The notes: generated from the sequence alone by a model not told the origin. Counted from the stretch's first letter, positions 8,181 to 17,750 are shown. The stretch is DNA of 64,000 nucleotides from Congregibacter sp036351355 (GCA_036351355.1 JAZBOX010000057.1:15486-79485); one strand, 5' to 3'. A program made the numbers and translations.

Positions 8181-8222
8181 AACCGGGGAGTGGGGACCGG
8201 GAAGTCAGGACCGCGAAGTGGG
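8181..8222. repeat. 14-bp tandem repeat, three degenerate copies
   Basis: Units start at 8181, 8195 and 8209 (aaccggggagtggg, gaccgggaagtcag, gaccgcgaagtggg). They sit in the 186-nt gap between the symporter and the nucleotidase. The rest of the gap holds only the inverted repeat at 8124-8149. Confidence 0.85.
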
Positions 8223-8306
8223 ATAAGGCCGCAGTCACCGACGTAATGCGCGTAGCCACCGCTTGACGGTCTGCTGAAGCGGGCGCCGGGCTGCTATGCT
8301 CGTGCC

Positions 8307-9218
8307 ATGCCGACGTCTCTCGAACAAAAACTGGTTATCGCCATCTCGTCGCGGGCGCTCTTCGACCTGAGCGAAAGCCACCGCGTGTTCAAGGAGGAGG
8401 GCCTCGAGGCCTATTCGGCCTACCAGGTCGAGCGTGAGGAGGAGCCCCTCGAGCCCGGAGAGGCCTTCCCGCTGGTTGAGAAGATGCTGCGGATCAACCA
8501 GCGCCTCGGCGCTGAGGGCGGCGTCGAGGTCGTGCTGCTGTCGCGCAACAGCGCCGATACGGGACTGCGCGTATTCAATTCGATCCAGCACTATGGCCTC
8601 GCCATCAGCCGCGCGGCTTTCTGCGGCGGCGAGAGCCCGTGGCGCTATATCAACGCTTTCGGCTGCCATCTATTCCTGTCGAGCGAAGCGGAAGACGTGC
8701 GCAGTGCGCTCGCCTGCGGCGTCGCGGCGGCGACTCTCGTATCCAACAAGGGTGCCAATCGCAGCAGCGAGCAGCTGCGTTTCGCCTTCGATGGTGACGC
8801 GGTGATCTTCTCCGACGAGGCGGAGCGCATCTACAAGAGCGAGGGCCTCGAAGCGTTCACCGCCAGCGAGCGCGCTTCGGCGCGAACGCCGCTATCGGGT
8901 GGGCCCTTCAAGTCCTTTCTGGCGGCGCTGCACGAGCTCCAGCGCGCGCTGCCCATCGAGGACGCACCGATCCGCACGGCGCTGGTCACGGCGCGATCCG
9001 CTCCCGCCCATGAGCGCGTCATACGCACGCTGCGTGCGTGGAATATCCGCATCGATGAGTCGATTTTCCTCGGAGGCCTGAACAAGACCGAGTTCCTGCG
9101 CGCCTACCAGGCCGACGTGTTCTTCGATGATCAGCCGGATCACTGCGAGTCGGCGCGCGAGCACATCGCCACGGGCCATGTGCCACACGGCGTTGCGAAC
9201 GAGGTGCCGCAAGGATGA
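8307..9218 (+). CDS. cytosolic 5'-nucleotidase (NT5C1-like family)
   Basis: A 303-residue protein matching the bacterial branch of the cytosolic 5'-nucleotidase I family, predicted to dephosphorylate nucleoside monophosphates. The N-terminal stretch KLVIAISSRALFDLSESHRVF holds the modified nucleophile region. VVLLSRNSADTGLRVFNSI (about 73-91), FCGGESPWRYINAF and the C-terminal VFFDDQPDHCESA (metal-binding Asp pair, about 271-283) are family blocks. It stands alone, with cysB 115 nt downstream. A link to the purine catabolism genes near 44-60 kb is possible but not shown. Confidence 0.82.
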   Translation: MPTSLEQKLVIAISSRALFDLSESHRVFKEEGLEAYSAYQVEREEEPLEPGEAFPLVEKMLRINQRLGAEGGVEVVLLSRNSADTGLRVFNSIQHYGLAISRAAFCGGESPWRYINAFGCHLFLSSEAEDVRSALACGVAAATLVSNKGANRSSEQLRFAFDGDAVIFSDEAERIYKSEGLEAFTASERASARTPLSGGPFKSFLAALHELQRALPIEDAPIRTALVTARSAPAHERVIRTLRAWNIRIDESIFLGGLNKTEFLRAYQADVFFDDQPDHCESAREHIATGHVPHGVANEVPQG

Positions 9219-9266
9219 TCGTCAGGGGCTTGCGTGTTTATTCCGCCATGTCATTTGCGAGCTTGA

Positions 9267-9291
9267 AGCTTAGCGCTCCGCGTTCTAAGCT
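9267..9291. promoter_or_regulatory. inverted repeat upstream of cysB
   Basis: AGCTTAG (9267-9273) and CTAAGCT (9285-9291) are perfect inverted arms around an 11-nt spacer, 42 nt before the cysB start. The position suits an operator for autoregulation, but the arms do not match a CysB site I can name. A stem-loop is the alternative. Confidence 0.35.
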
Positions 9292-9333
9292 GACGATATC
9301 GGCCCGGTATACGATCAGCAGGCATAAAACTGC

Positions 9334-10308
9334 ATGAAGCTCCAGCAGTTGCGTTATATCTGGGAGGTCGCGCATCACGACCTCAACGTCTCCGCCACGG
9401 CGCAGGCGCTGTATACCTCGCAGCCGGGTATCAGCAAGCAGATCCGGCTGCTCGAGGATGAACTCGGCGTCGAAATCTTCTCACGCAGCGGCAAGCACCT
9501 CACGCATGTAACCCCTGCGGGCAAGGTCATTCTCGAGGCGGCGGGCGAGGTGCTGCGCAAGGTCGAAAGCATCAAGCACATCGCCCAGGAGTATTCGGAC
9601 GAGACGCGCGGTTCGCTTTCCCTTGCGACCACGCACACGCAGGCACGCTACGTACTCCCTGACGTGATCCAGGGCTTCATCGGCAAGTATCCCGACGTGT
9701 CCCTGCACATGCATCAGGGCACGCCGATGCAGATCTCCGAGATGGCGGCGGACGGCACCGTCGACTTCGCGATCGCGACGGAGGCGCTGGAGCTGTTCAG
9801 CGACCTCATCATGATGCCCTGTTACCGCTGGAACCGCTGCGTGCTCGTGCCCCGCGATCACCCGCTGGCACAGGTATCGCGCCTGAGCCTCGAGGATGTG
9901 GCGGCGCATCCTATCGTGACCTACGTTTTCGGCTTCACGGGGCGCTCCCGCCTTGATGAAGCCTTCGTGTCGGCAGGACTGACCCCGCGTGTGGTGTTCA
10001 CCGCTGCCGATGCGGATGTGATCAAGACCTACGTCCGCCTCGGCCTCGGCATCGGAGTCATCGCCGACATGGCCCACGATCCCAGGGTCGACGATGACCT
10101 CGTCGCTCTCGACGCTCGTCATCTCTTCTCCTCGAGCGTGACCAGCATAGGCTGCCGCAAGGGCACCTTCCTGCGCGGCTACATGTACGAATTCATCGCC
10201 GACTTCGCCCCGCACCTGACTCGCGATCTCGTCGCCGAGGCGTTCCGGCGCAAGGGCCGCGGCGAGCTCGACGAGCTCTTTCGCGATCTCGAACTCCCCG
10301 AGTACTGA
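9334..10308 (+). CDS. cysB: LysR-type regulator CysB
   Basis: CysB is the LysR-family activator of sulfate assimilation and cysteine synthesis, responding to N-acetylserine/O-acetylserine. The 324-residue protein begins MKLQQLRYIWEV, with the winged helix-turn-helix over about 5-60 (TAQALYTSQPGISKQI). The CysB landmarks TTHTQARYVLP (about 97-107), MHQGTPMQI and YVFGFTGRS separate it from generic LysR proteins. Length equals E. coli CysB. It lies alone between a nucleotidase and the propionyl-CoA module. cysG at 38.6 kb makes siroheme for the sulfite reductase this regulator normally controls. Confidence 0.94.
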   Translation: MKLQQLRYIWEVAHHDLNVSATAQALYTSQPGISKQIRLLEDELGVEIFSRSGKHLTHVTPAGKVILEAAGEVLRKVESIKHIAQEYSDETRGSLSLATTHTQARYVLPDVIQGFIGKYPDVSLHMHQGTPMQISEMAADGTVDFAIATEALELFSDLIMMPCYRWNRCVLVPRDHPLAQVSRLSLEDVAAHPIVTYVFGFTGRSRLDEAFVSAGLTPRVVFTAADADVIKTYVRLGLGIGVIADMAHDPRVDDDLVALDARHLFSSSVTSIGCRKGTFLRGYMYEFIADFAPHLTRDLVAEAFRRKGRGELDELFRDLELPEY

Positions 10309-10343
10309 AGCGGCAGAACGCCTTCCGATCACTGGAGCCCGAT

Positions 10344-10371
10344 TGACTTGCTTGGGCGCGATCACTACCTT
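10344..10371 (+). promoter_or_regulatory. possible sigma-70 promoter of the propionyl-CoA operon
   Basis: TTGACT at 10344-10349 and TACCTT at 10366-10371 are separated by 16 nt and lie about 100 nt before the carboxyltransferase start. The -35 is good (5/6), the -10 is weak. This is the best promoter-like pair in the 162-nt gap after cysB. Confidence 0.35.
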
Positions 10372-10470
10372 ACGAGGCCGTTTTTCGCCGCACATCTCGC
10401 GCGCCGGAATGGACCGCAGAATAAAGCGCAACCGCGTAAGCCGCGGTAAACGCCAGAGAGCTACCCACGC

Positions 10471-12216
10471 ATGAGCGATTCAACCCAGACGGCGAGCAAG
10501 GCGGCGCCGTATGCAAGCCTGTCAAACCCCTTCGAACGCGCCACAGCGCAGGAGCTCGGCGTGCCGGGCCAGCTGCACAGCGAACCGGGCCTGTTCGAAG
10601 CCTCGATGCTCGCTGGCGTCGAACTCAGACAACGACCCCACCACGCCGCCGGCGTACGCAGTATCCAGCGCCAGCATCTCAAGGGGCGGATGACCGTATG
10701 GGAGCGCATCGAGTTCCTCGCCGACGATGAACCCCATGTTCTCTACCACAACTGGGGCCCCAACCTCGACGGCGCCAGTCTGGTCACGGCGCTCATCAGG
10801 ATCGGTGGCCGCGACGTCGCGATCTACGGACACGACTTCACCGTGCGCGCGGGCTCGATGGACGCGACCAACGGCGAGAAGCTCGCCCGCCTGTTCGAAC
10901 TCGCCGCCAAGCGCGGCATCCCGGTAGTCGGCCTGAACGACTCCGCCGGCGCCTACATTCCCGCCGGCGTTGGCGGCCTCGACGGCTACGCCGACGCCTT
11001 CACCGCGCTGCGCAAGATCAGCGGCATCGTGCCGAGCATCATGTGCATGTTCGGCTTCAACGCCGGCGGCGGCTCCTACCTGCCGCGCCAGGGCAGCTTC
11101 ATGATCCAGCCCAACGACACCTTCTTCGGTCTGACCGGCCCCGGCGTGGTGAAATCAGTGCTCGGCGAAGACGTCACTCCCGATGAACTCGGCGGTCCCG
11201 GCGTACACAGCCAGTCCGGAGTGACCGATTTCGTTGCCCGCAACGAGTTGGCGGCGCTGCGCAAGGTGCGAGAGTTGCTCAACTATCTTCCGGGTAACAA
11301 CAGCGAAATCGCTCCGCACCAGCCCTCATCGGACCCCGTGACGCGCAGGACCTGGGATATCGACATTCTGCTCCGCAAGGCCTTCAACTCGCCCTCGGGT
11401 TTCAATACGCCCATCGACATTACGATAATGATCCAGCAGCTTTGCGATCACGGCGATTTTCTCGAGGTACAGGCGGAGCGGGCGCGCAATACGGTCACGG
11501 CGCTCGGGCGCATGGGTGGCAACGTGATCGGTTTCGTCGCCAACAATTCCGCCGTGGCCTCGGGCCAGATCGACATCGACGCGGCCTACAAGAACGCGCG
11601 CTTCATTCGCTTCTGCAACCTCTACAACATCCCGATGATCTTCCTCGAGGATACGACGGGCTTCCTGCCCGGACGCGAGCAGGAGTCGCGCGGTATCGTG
11701 CAGGCGGGCCGGGCCATGCTTGATGCCATCGTCGACCTGCGCACGCCGCGCTTTCTCGTGCTGGTACGAAATGCCTTCGGTGGCGCCTACGCGTCCTACA
11801 ACAATTACGCCACCGGTGCCGACTTTGTCGTTGCCCTGCCGACAACGCGCGTCGCCGTAATGGGCCCCGCCGGTGTCGAGTACGTCTACAAGGACGAACT
11901 CCGGCGCCTGCGCGCCGAGGCGCCACAGCGCCTGCAGCGCGAAACGGAGGCGCAGAAGGCAGCCGGTCTCGACGAGGAGGAGGCCGCCAGGGCCGCCAAG
12001 GCCCTCGTTGACGGATGGATGCGCTCGGAGGAGGCGCTGCTTGCCCAGCGCTACGAGCGCGAGCTCATGAACCCCAACGAAGCCCTGAGCCTCGGCTCGA
12101 TATCGCAGATCGTCATGCCCTCGGAGCTGCGCCAGGTGCTCGCCGAGCACATGGACTTCTGCCTGCGCCACTACAAGCCCGAACCCATGGGCGGCGTTCA
12201 GCGCGAATTCCACTGA
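10471..12216 (+). CDS. acyl-CoA (probably propionyl-CoA) carboxylase carboxyltransferase subunit
   Basis: A 581-residue crotonase-fold carboxyltransferase, with N and C halves corresponding to accD/accA in one chain as in PccB. It moves CO2 from carboxybiotin to an acyl-CoA. Visible landmarks are HLKGRMTVWERI (about 69), RGIPVVGLNDSAGAYIPAGV (about 149), GGSYLPRQ, and in the C half FLEDTTGFLPGREQE (about 391) and RNAFGGAYASYNNYATGAD. The N-terminal extension of about 65 residues and several loops differ from ordinary PccB (family Gly-Phe-Leu-Pro-Gly retained). Neighbouring epimerase, mutase and MeaB genes make propionyl-CoA the likely substrate. The biotin carboxylase gene follows after 31 nt. 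Confidence 0.88.
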   Translation: MSDSTQTASKAAPYASLSNPFERATAQELGVPGQLHSEPGLFEASMLAGVELRQRPHHAAGVRSIQRQHLKGRMTVWERIEFLADDEPHVLYHNWGPNLDGASLVTALIRIGGRDVAIYGHDFTVRAGSMDATNGEKLARLFELAAKRGIPVVGLNDSAGAYIPAGVGGLDGYADAFTALRKISGIVPSIMCMFGFNAGGGSYLPRQGSFMIQPNDTFFGLTGPGVVKSVLGEDVTPDELGGPGVHSQSGVTDFVARNELAALRKVRELLNYLPGNNSEIAPHQPSSDPVTRRTWDIDILLRKAFNSPSGFNTPIDITIMIQQLCDHGDFLEVQAERARNTVTALGRMGGNVIGFVANNSAVASGQIDIDAAYKNARFIRFCNLYNIPMIFLEDTTGFLPGREQESRGIVQAGRAMLDAIVDLRTPRFLVLVRNAFGGAYASYNNYATGADFVVALPTTRVAVMGPAGVEYVYKDELRRLRAEAPQRLQRETEAQKAAGLDEEEAARAAKALVDGWMRSEEALLAQRYERELMNPNEALSLGSISQIVMPSELRQVLAEHMDFCLRHYKPEPMGGVQREFH

Positions 12217-12247
12217 CGCCACCGCGGTCCCGCCGAGGAGATTCTTC

Positions 12248-15052
12248 GTGTCCAACGAGCACTATCTGCACAACCCTCTCATCCACCGTGATCGCAGGCT
12301 CGGTCGTCATGTCAGCGCCTGGGTGCGGCAGTTCGACTGCACCCACGTGCGGCCGCTGATCATCTGCCGCGGACCCATTCGCAAGGAGGCGATCGATGTC
12401 TTCCGCGAAATGGGGATCGAGCACATCGGGATTCTTCTGTCCGAGAAGGACTCGATCGTCTACCAGAACGCTCTCGCACCCGAATTGCGCGTCATGCACG
12501 ATCCCGACTGCGTGCATCGCGTGCCCGATTACACGGGCGCCAACAAGGAGGAGCGCGACCAGCGCATCCAGCAAATCATCGCGATCGCGCGGGACAACAA
12601 CTACAACGCCATCTTCGCCGGTTACGGCTTCATGGCAGAGGACGAGACCATGGTGGCGGCCATGGAGGCAGCGGGCCTGAGCTTCATCGGCCCCTGCTCG
12701 CGCACGGTTCACGACGCCGGACTCAAGGACGAGGCCAAGCGCACTGCGCTGAAGGCCGGCGTTTCCGTCACGCCGGGCATCGATAACGCAACGGCACTCA
12801 CACTTTTGCGTCGCTATCCCGATCACGACGCCCTGCGCAGTCTGATCCGCGAACAGGCGCTGCCGATCGACGCGGCGACGCTCGACGATGATCTCGAGAC
12901 CGCTGCCGATCAGGTCCTCGCCGCCAGCTATGACAAGGGCGTCGACCTGTACACGGTCGACGAGCTGAGCGAGACCGTTGCGCAGGCCGTGATGCAGATG
13001 CGCGAGCGCTATCCCCGGAACCGCGTGCGCCTCAAGGCGATCAGCGGCGGCGGCGGCAAGGGCCAGCGGATCGTCGGTCTCGGCGACGAGGCGCGAACGC
13101 CCGAGCTCGTCCGTGAGATCCTCGCCGAGGTCAAGATGACCGGCACCGGCGACAACAAGAACGTACTGGTCGAGCTGAATATCGAGACCACGCGGCACCA
13201 GGAAATCCAGGTCATCGGCAACGGTGACTGGTGCGTGACGCTCGGCGGCCGTGACTGCTCGCTGCAGATGCACGAGCAGAAGCTGCTCGAAGTCTCCGTT
13301 ACCGTGGAGTCCCTCGAGCGCGCCCGCGACGAGGCTCTGGCACGCGGCGACGAGCGCGAAGCCGCCGTGCTTGCGCAGGATCTCAAGACACTTGTGGAGA
13401 TGGAGGAGGAGGCGACGCGCTTCGGTGCGGCCGTGGGCCTCGATTCCGTATCCACCTTCGAGTGCATCGTCGATGGCGATCAGCACTTTTTCATGGAGAT
13501 GAACACGCGCATCCAGGTCGAGCACCGCGTGACCGAGCTGTGCTACGCGCTGCGTTTCGTGAATCCCGAGCGCGAGGATGAGTCCTTCACCGTCAAGTCT
13601 CTGGTCGAGGCCATGGTACTGCTTGCTGCGCACGGTCCACGTCTGCCGCAGCCCGAGCGCGTGCCGCGCTTCAATGACAGCGTCGAGGCGCGTCTCAACG
13701 CGACCAACCAGGCGCTGCAGCCGAGCGCCGGTGGCCAGATCGAATACTGGTCCGACGCCATCGAGGGAGAGATTCGCGACGATCAGGGCATCAGCGTGCA
13801 CAACCCGGATACGGACGTGTTCATGAAGTACACGCTCGCCGGGGCCTACGACTCGAACATTGCGCTGCTGCTCACGGTCGGTGAGACGCGTCTGGGCTGC
13901 TACCACGCCATGGCGGAGACGATTCGACAGACGCGCATGCGCGGCAAGGAACTGGCGACCAACCTCGAGTTCCACTACGGCCTGGTGAACTGGTTCATTG
14001 GCCAGAACATCCACGCACGACCGACCACACGCTTTATTGTTCCCTACCTGACCGCCGTCGGCGAACTCAAGCGCGAGGCCTCGGCCATCGACCTGCCGCA
14101 TCTATGGCGCAGCGTCTGCGCGAGCGAGCTCTCCGGCCTCAACGAGCAGGCGGCGGGAGAGATGAAAGCGGCACTCGAGCTGAAGCAGACGCTGCTGCTG
14201 CGTCCACTGGAGATGCTCCTCGAGCAGCCGCATATCCTGTCGGGCTGGCTCAGCGTCCATCGCGACAGCTACACGATGATCGACGGTCGCGTGAGCTGGA
14301 ACGCCAACCCCGTAGAACTTCTCGCCGACCTCTATCATTTCCTCAACATGGGATATCAGCCGGGATCAGCGGCGGCGCGCATGATCTGGTCGCACGACAA
14401 CGACCTGCTGCAGTCGGCGCTCGCCTTCTACCAGCGCCTGTGCGAACTGCTACCTGAAAACGACTGGCTAGCGCTATCGACGCAGCTCCAGGACGATGCG
14501 CCCAGTGGCGTCGACCTCGAAAACGTGGCCTGGCCCGAAATCCAGGCGGCCCACCGCGGTTACCAGGCCGGTGTATCCATACTTTCGCTGCTGCCCGCGA
14601 TTGCCGAGGCAACGGCTTTCTTTGACCTTTCGGTCAACGATGACCTCACGATCCACATTCCCGACCGTCTGACCGATCCGCAGTTGCAGGAGGCGATGGC
14701 CAAGGTGCTCGTGCCGCCGCCCAAGGCCAAGTCCGACGAAATCATTGCGGTGAGCGGGGGCATGTTCTACGGCCGTGAAAGTCCCGAGGCGCCGCTGTAC
14801 GTGGAGAAGGGCGACCACTTCGAAGCCGGTGATCCGCTGTACATCATCGAAGTGATGAAAATGTTCAACAAGGTGTATGCCCCCTTCGCCGGCACCGTCG
14901 AAGAGGTGCTGATCGAGGGCGATGGCGTTATCGTGCACAAGGGACAGCCCTTGTTCAAGATCTCGCCCGACGAGAAGATCGTCATTGAAAGCCCTGAGGC
15001 CATCGCCGCGCGACGGCGCGAAGCCACGCAGCGATACCTCCACTGCATCTAG
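12248..15052 (+). CDS. long biotin carboxylase with C-terminal biotin-carrier domain
   Basis: A 934-residue alpha-type subunit predicted to carboxylate its own biotin and serve the adjacent carboxyltransferase. The N-terminal biotin carboxylase region runs to about residue 590: KAISGGGGKGQR (ATP-grasp glycine loop, about 262), FFMEMNTRIQVEH (about 415-427) and VEARLNATN (about 478). Residues 600-840 form an extra region I do not recognise. The biotinyl domain follows, with target lysine in IEVMKMFN (about residue 870; the common form is EAMKM). Ordinary PccA/AccA3 proteins are about 600-670 residues. About 60 extra residues also separate the N-terminal lobe from the glycine loop. The start is GTG 12248. 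Confidence 0.88.
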   Translation: MSNEHYLHNPLIHRDRRLGRHVSAWVRQFDCTHVRPLIICRGPIRKEAIDVFREMGIEHIGILLSEKDSIVYQNALAPELRVMHDPDCVHRVPDYTGANKEERDQRIQQIIAIARDNNYNAIFAGYGFMAEDETMVAAMEAAGLSFIGPCSRTVHDAGLKDEAKRTALKAGVSVTPGIDNATALTLLRRYPDHDALRSLIREQALPIDAATLDDDLETAADQVLAASYDKGVDLYTVDELSETVAQAVMQMRERYPRNRVRLKAISGGGGKGQRIVGLGDEARTPELVREILAEVKMTGTGDNKNVLVELNIETTRHQEIQVIGNGDWCVTLGGRDCSLQMHEQKLLEVSVTVESLERARDEALARGDEREAAVLAQDLKTLVEMEEEATRFGAAVGLDSVSTFECIVDGDQHFFMEMNTRIQVEHRVTELCYALRFVNPEREDESFTVKSLVEAMVLLAAHGPRLPQPERVPRFNDSVEARLNATNQALQPSAGGQIEYWSDAIEGEIRDDQGISVHNPDTDVFMKYTLAGAYDSNIALLLTVGETRLGCYHAMAETIRQTRMRGKELATNLEFHYGLVNWFIGQNIHARPTTRFIVPYLTAVGELKREASAIDLPHLWRSVCASELSGLNEQAAGEMKAALELKQTLLLRPLEMLLEQPHILSGWLSVHRDSYTMIDGRVSWNANPVELLADLYHFLNMGYQPGSAAARMIWSHDNDLLQSALAFYQRLCELLPENDWLALSTQLQDDAPSGVDLENVAWPEIQAAHRGYQAGVSILSLLPAIAEATAFFDLSVNDDLTIHIPDRLTDPQLQEAMAKVLVPPPKAKSDEIIAVSGGMFYGRESPEAPLYVEKGDHFEAGDPLYIIEVMKMFNKVYAPFAGTVEEVLIEGDGVIVHKGQPLFKISPDEKIVIESPEAIAARRREATQRYLHCI

Positions 15053-15165
15053 GGACCTGCCCGGTCCGGACAGCGTAGCAGCGGCGAGACCGCGCCGAGG
15101 CGGCACGGCCCCGCGGCGAGTTCGATCACAGCTTTGCTTTTGCAGCATGGAACGGAGTCAATCGC

Positions 15166-15576
15166 ATGATTACTGCCCTCGACCACATCGCTATCGCGGT
15201 GCCAGATCTCGAGAAGGCGATCAAACGCTTTCTAGAGGATTTCGGATTGCCCTACGACGGCAGGGAAGACGTCGAGGGTGAAAAGACCTCGACCGCCTTC
15301 TTCCCGCTGCCGCCAACGAATATCGAGCTGATTCATCCCCTGCACGGCGAGGGACCCGTAGCGCGCTACCTCGAGAAGCGCGGCGGCGGCCTGCATCACC
15401 TGTGTTTTCGCAGTAACGACATCGAGGCCGACATCGCGCGCCTGCGCGAGAAGGGCTACGAGTTTCTCGACGACGCGCCGACGCCGGGCGCGCACGGATC
15501 GATGAAGATCTTCATTCACCCGAAGAGCTGCGACGGCGTGCTGATCGAAATCAACCAGCCCGCCTCGGAGCATTGA
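15166..15576 (+). CDS. mce: methylmalonyl-CoA epimerase
   Basis: A 136-residue vicinal-oxygen-chelate fold protein that interconverts (S)- and (R)-methylmalonyl-CoA, linking the carboxylase to the mutase. Metal-ligand positions are visible: His in LDHIAIAV (about residue 6), His in GGGLHHLCFRSNDIE (about 80) and Glu in VLIEIN near the C-terminus. The length is typical. Its stop overlaps the possible TTG start of the mutase gene, so the two are on one transcript. A 113-nt gap separates it from the biotin carboxylase gene. Confidence 0.93.
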   Translation: MITALDHIAIAVPDLEKAIKRFLEDFGLPYDGREDVEGEKTSTAFFPLPPTNIELIHPLHGEGPVARYLEKRGGGLHHLCFRSNDIEADIARLREKGYEFLDDAPTPGAHGSMKIFIHPKSCDGVLIEINQPASEH

Positions 15577-15584
15577 GCAGTAGC

Positions 15585-17747
15585 ATGAGCGAATCGACGA
15601 AGATGACCCGCGAACGCCTCGAAGCCTGGGAAGCACTGGCCAGCAAGCAGCTGAAGGGTCGACACCCGGACGAGCTGACCTGGGAGACGCCGGAAGGCAT
15701 CGCCATCAAGCCGCTGTATACCAGCCTCGATACACGGGACCTCGAACACGCCGACACGCTGCCCGGCATGGCACCCTACGTGCGCGGTCCCCAGGCCACC
15801 ATGTACGCCGGTCGCCCGTGGACTATCCGCCAGTACGCCGGCTTCAGCACCGCGGAGGAGTCCAACGCTTTCTACCGCAAGGCGCTGGCCGCAGGGGGCC
15901 AGGGGGTTTCTGTCGCCTTCGACCTCGCCACGCACCGCGGCTACGACTCGGACCACGAGCGCGTCTCCGGAGATGTAGGCAAGGCCGGCGTCGCCATCGA
16001 CTCCGTCGAGGACATGAAGATTCTCTTCGACGGCATCCCGCTGGACCGCGTATCCGTTTCCATGACCATGAACGGCGCCGTGCTGCCCGTTCTCGCGGGC
16101 TACATCGTTGCCGCGGAGGAACAGGGCGTCAGTCAGGAGCAGCTCTCGGGGACGATCCAGAACGACATCCTCAAGGAGTTCATGGTCCGCAACACCTATA
16201 TTTACCCGCCAGCGCCTAGCATGCGCATCATCGGCGACATCATCGCCTACTGCTCGCGCCATATGCCGCGCTTCAACACGATTTCCATTTCGGGCTACCA
16301 CATGCAGGAGGCCGGAGCGAACGCTGCGCTGGAGCTTGCCTACACGCTGGCCGATGGCAAGGAGTACATCCGCACGGCGCTCGATGCCGGCTTGCACATC
16401 GACGAGTTCGCGCCTCGCCTGTCCTTCTTCTGGGGCATCTCGATGAACTTCTACATGGAGATCGCCAAGCTGCGCGCCGCGCGGCTGCTGTGGCACGAGA
16501 TCGTTTCGGAATTCGAGCCACAGAACCCCAAGAGCTGCATGCTGCGCACGCACTGCCAGACCTCGGGCTGGTCACTGACGGCGCAGGACCCCTACAACAA
16601 CGTGATTCGAACCACGATCGAGGCGATGGCCGCAGTCTTTGGCGGCACGCAGTCGCTGCATACCAACGCCCTCGATGAAGCAATCGCGCTGCCATCGGAG
16701 TTCGCGGCGCGCATCGCGCGCAATACGCAGCTCGTGCTGCAGGAAGAGACGGGAATCACCAAAGTCGTCGATCCCTGGGGCGGCTCCTATTTCATGGAGT
16801 CGCTTACGGAGGATATCGCCGCCAAGGCGCGCGAACTCATGGCCGAAGTCGAGGAGGCCGGCGGCATGGCACAGGCCATCGAGACCGGCATGCCCAAGCT
16901 GCGCATCGAGGAAGCCGCCGCGCGCAAGCAGGCGCGCATCGATCGTGGCGAGGACGTCATCGTCGGGGTCAATAAGTATCCGCCGCCGAAAGATGAGCCC
17001 GTAGAGATCCTCCAGATCGACAACGCGGCAGTGCGCGCATCGCAAATCGCCCGCCTGGAGCGCCTGCGCGCCGAGCGCGATCAGTCCGCCGTCGACGACA
17101 TTCTCGCGCGCATCACCGCCTGCGCCGGCGGTGCCGAGGGCAATCTCCTCGAGCTGTCCATCGAGGCCGTGCGCCGGCGCGCCACCGTCGGCGAGATCTC
17201 CGATGCCATGGAGGCCGAATTCGGGCGCTTCACGGCGCACGCGCAAACCGTATCCGGCGTTTATGGCTCCGCCTACGAGACCGATGAGAATTGGAAGATG
17301 ATCACAGCGGATATCGACGGCTTCGTCGCCCGGCACGGCCGCCGCCCACGAATGCTCGTGTGCAAGATGGGACAGGACGGCCACGACCGCGGGGCCAAGG
17401 TCGTGGCGACGGCCTTCGCCGATGTAGGTTTCGACGTGGATCTCTCACCGATGTTTTCAACACCAGCGGAGGTGGCGCGACAGGCTGTGGAGAACGACGT
17501 CCACGTGGTCGGCGCTTCGAGTCTGGCTGCGGGCCACAAGACGCTGATCCCGCAGCTGATCGAAGAACTCGAGAAGCTCGGCGCCAGCGACATCATCGTG
17601 ATTGCCGGCGGAGTCATCCCGGAGCAGGATTACCCCGCGCTACGGGAGGCGGGTGTCCGCTGCATCTTCGGCCCGGGAACGCCGATTCCCCAGGCGGCGC
17701 GAGAGGTACTTGACGCCGTAGACGAGGCAACGGGCGCGGCCGCCTGA
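15585..17747 (+). CDS. scpA: adenosylcobalamin-dependent methylmalonyl-CoA mutase (single chain)
   Basis: A 720-residue mutase that isomerises (R)-methylmalonyl-CoA to succinyl-CoA. The substrate-binding TIM barrel fills about the first 560 residues (landmarks TYIYPPAPSMRIIGDI, RTHCQTSGWSLTAQDPYNN, FGGTQSLHTNALDEA). The C-terminal cobalamin domain carries the base-off motif GQDGHDRGAKV (DxHxxG, about residue 600) plus GASSLAAGH and VIAGGVIP. The two domains are in one chain, as in the E. coli Sbm/human MUT arrangement. I prefer ATG 15585; TTG 15573, which overlaps the mce stop, is the alternative. No cobalamin riboswitch was seen. Confidence 0.95.
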   Translation: MSESTKMTRERLEAWEALASKQLKGRHPDELTWETPEGIAIKPLYTSLDTRDLEHADTLPGMAPYVRGPQATMYAGRPWTIRQYAGFSTAEESNAFYRKALAAGGQGVSVAFDLATHRGYDSDHERVSGDVGKAGVAIDSVEDMKILFDGIPLDRVSVSMTMNGAVLPVLAGYIVAAEEQGVSQEQLSGTIQNDILKEFMVRNTYIYPPAPSMRIIGDIIAYCSRHMPRFNTISISGYHMQEAGANAALELAYTLADGKEYIRTALDAGLHIDEFAPRLSFFWGISMNFYMEIAKLRAARLLWHEIVSEFEPQNPKSCMLRTHCQTSGWSLTAQDPYNNVIRTTIEAMAAVFGGTQSLHTNALDEAIALPSEFAARIARNTQLVLQEETGITKVVDPWGGSYFMESLTEDIAAKARELMAEVEEAGGMAQAIETGMPKLRIEEAAARKQARIDRGEDVIVGVNKYPPPKDEPVEILQIDNAAVRASQIARLERLRAERDQSAVDDILARITACAGGAEGNLLELSIEAVRRRATVGEISDAMEAEFGRFTAHAQTVSGVYGSAYETDENWKMITADIDGFVARHGRRPRMLVCKMGQDGHDRGAKVVATAFADVGFDVDLSPMFSTPAEVARQAVENDVHVVGASSLAAGHKTLIPQLIEELEKLGASDIIVIAGGVIPEQDYPALREAGVRCIFGPGTPIPQAAREVLDAVDEATGAAA

Positions 17748-17750
17748 AGC

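Noticed and set aside
12113..14101. 662-codon minus-strand frame opposite the biotin carboxylase gene
   Set aside because: Antisense shadow of a clearly conserved gene; no motifs.
10309..15584. Cobalamin riboswitch for the B12-dependent mutase genes
   Set aside because: The gaps before the carboxyltransferase, epimerase and mutase genes are short and contain no B12-box-like segment I can recognise.
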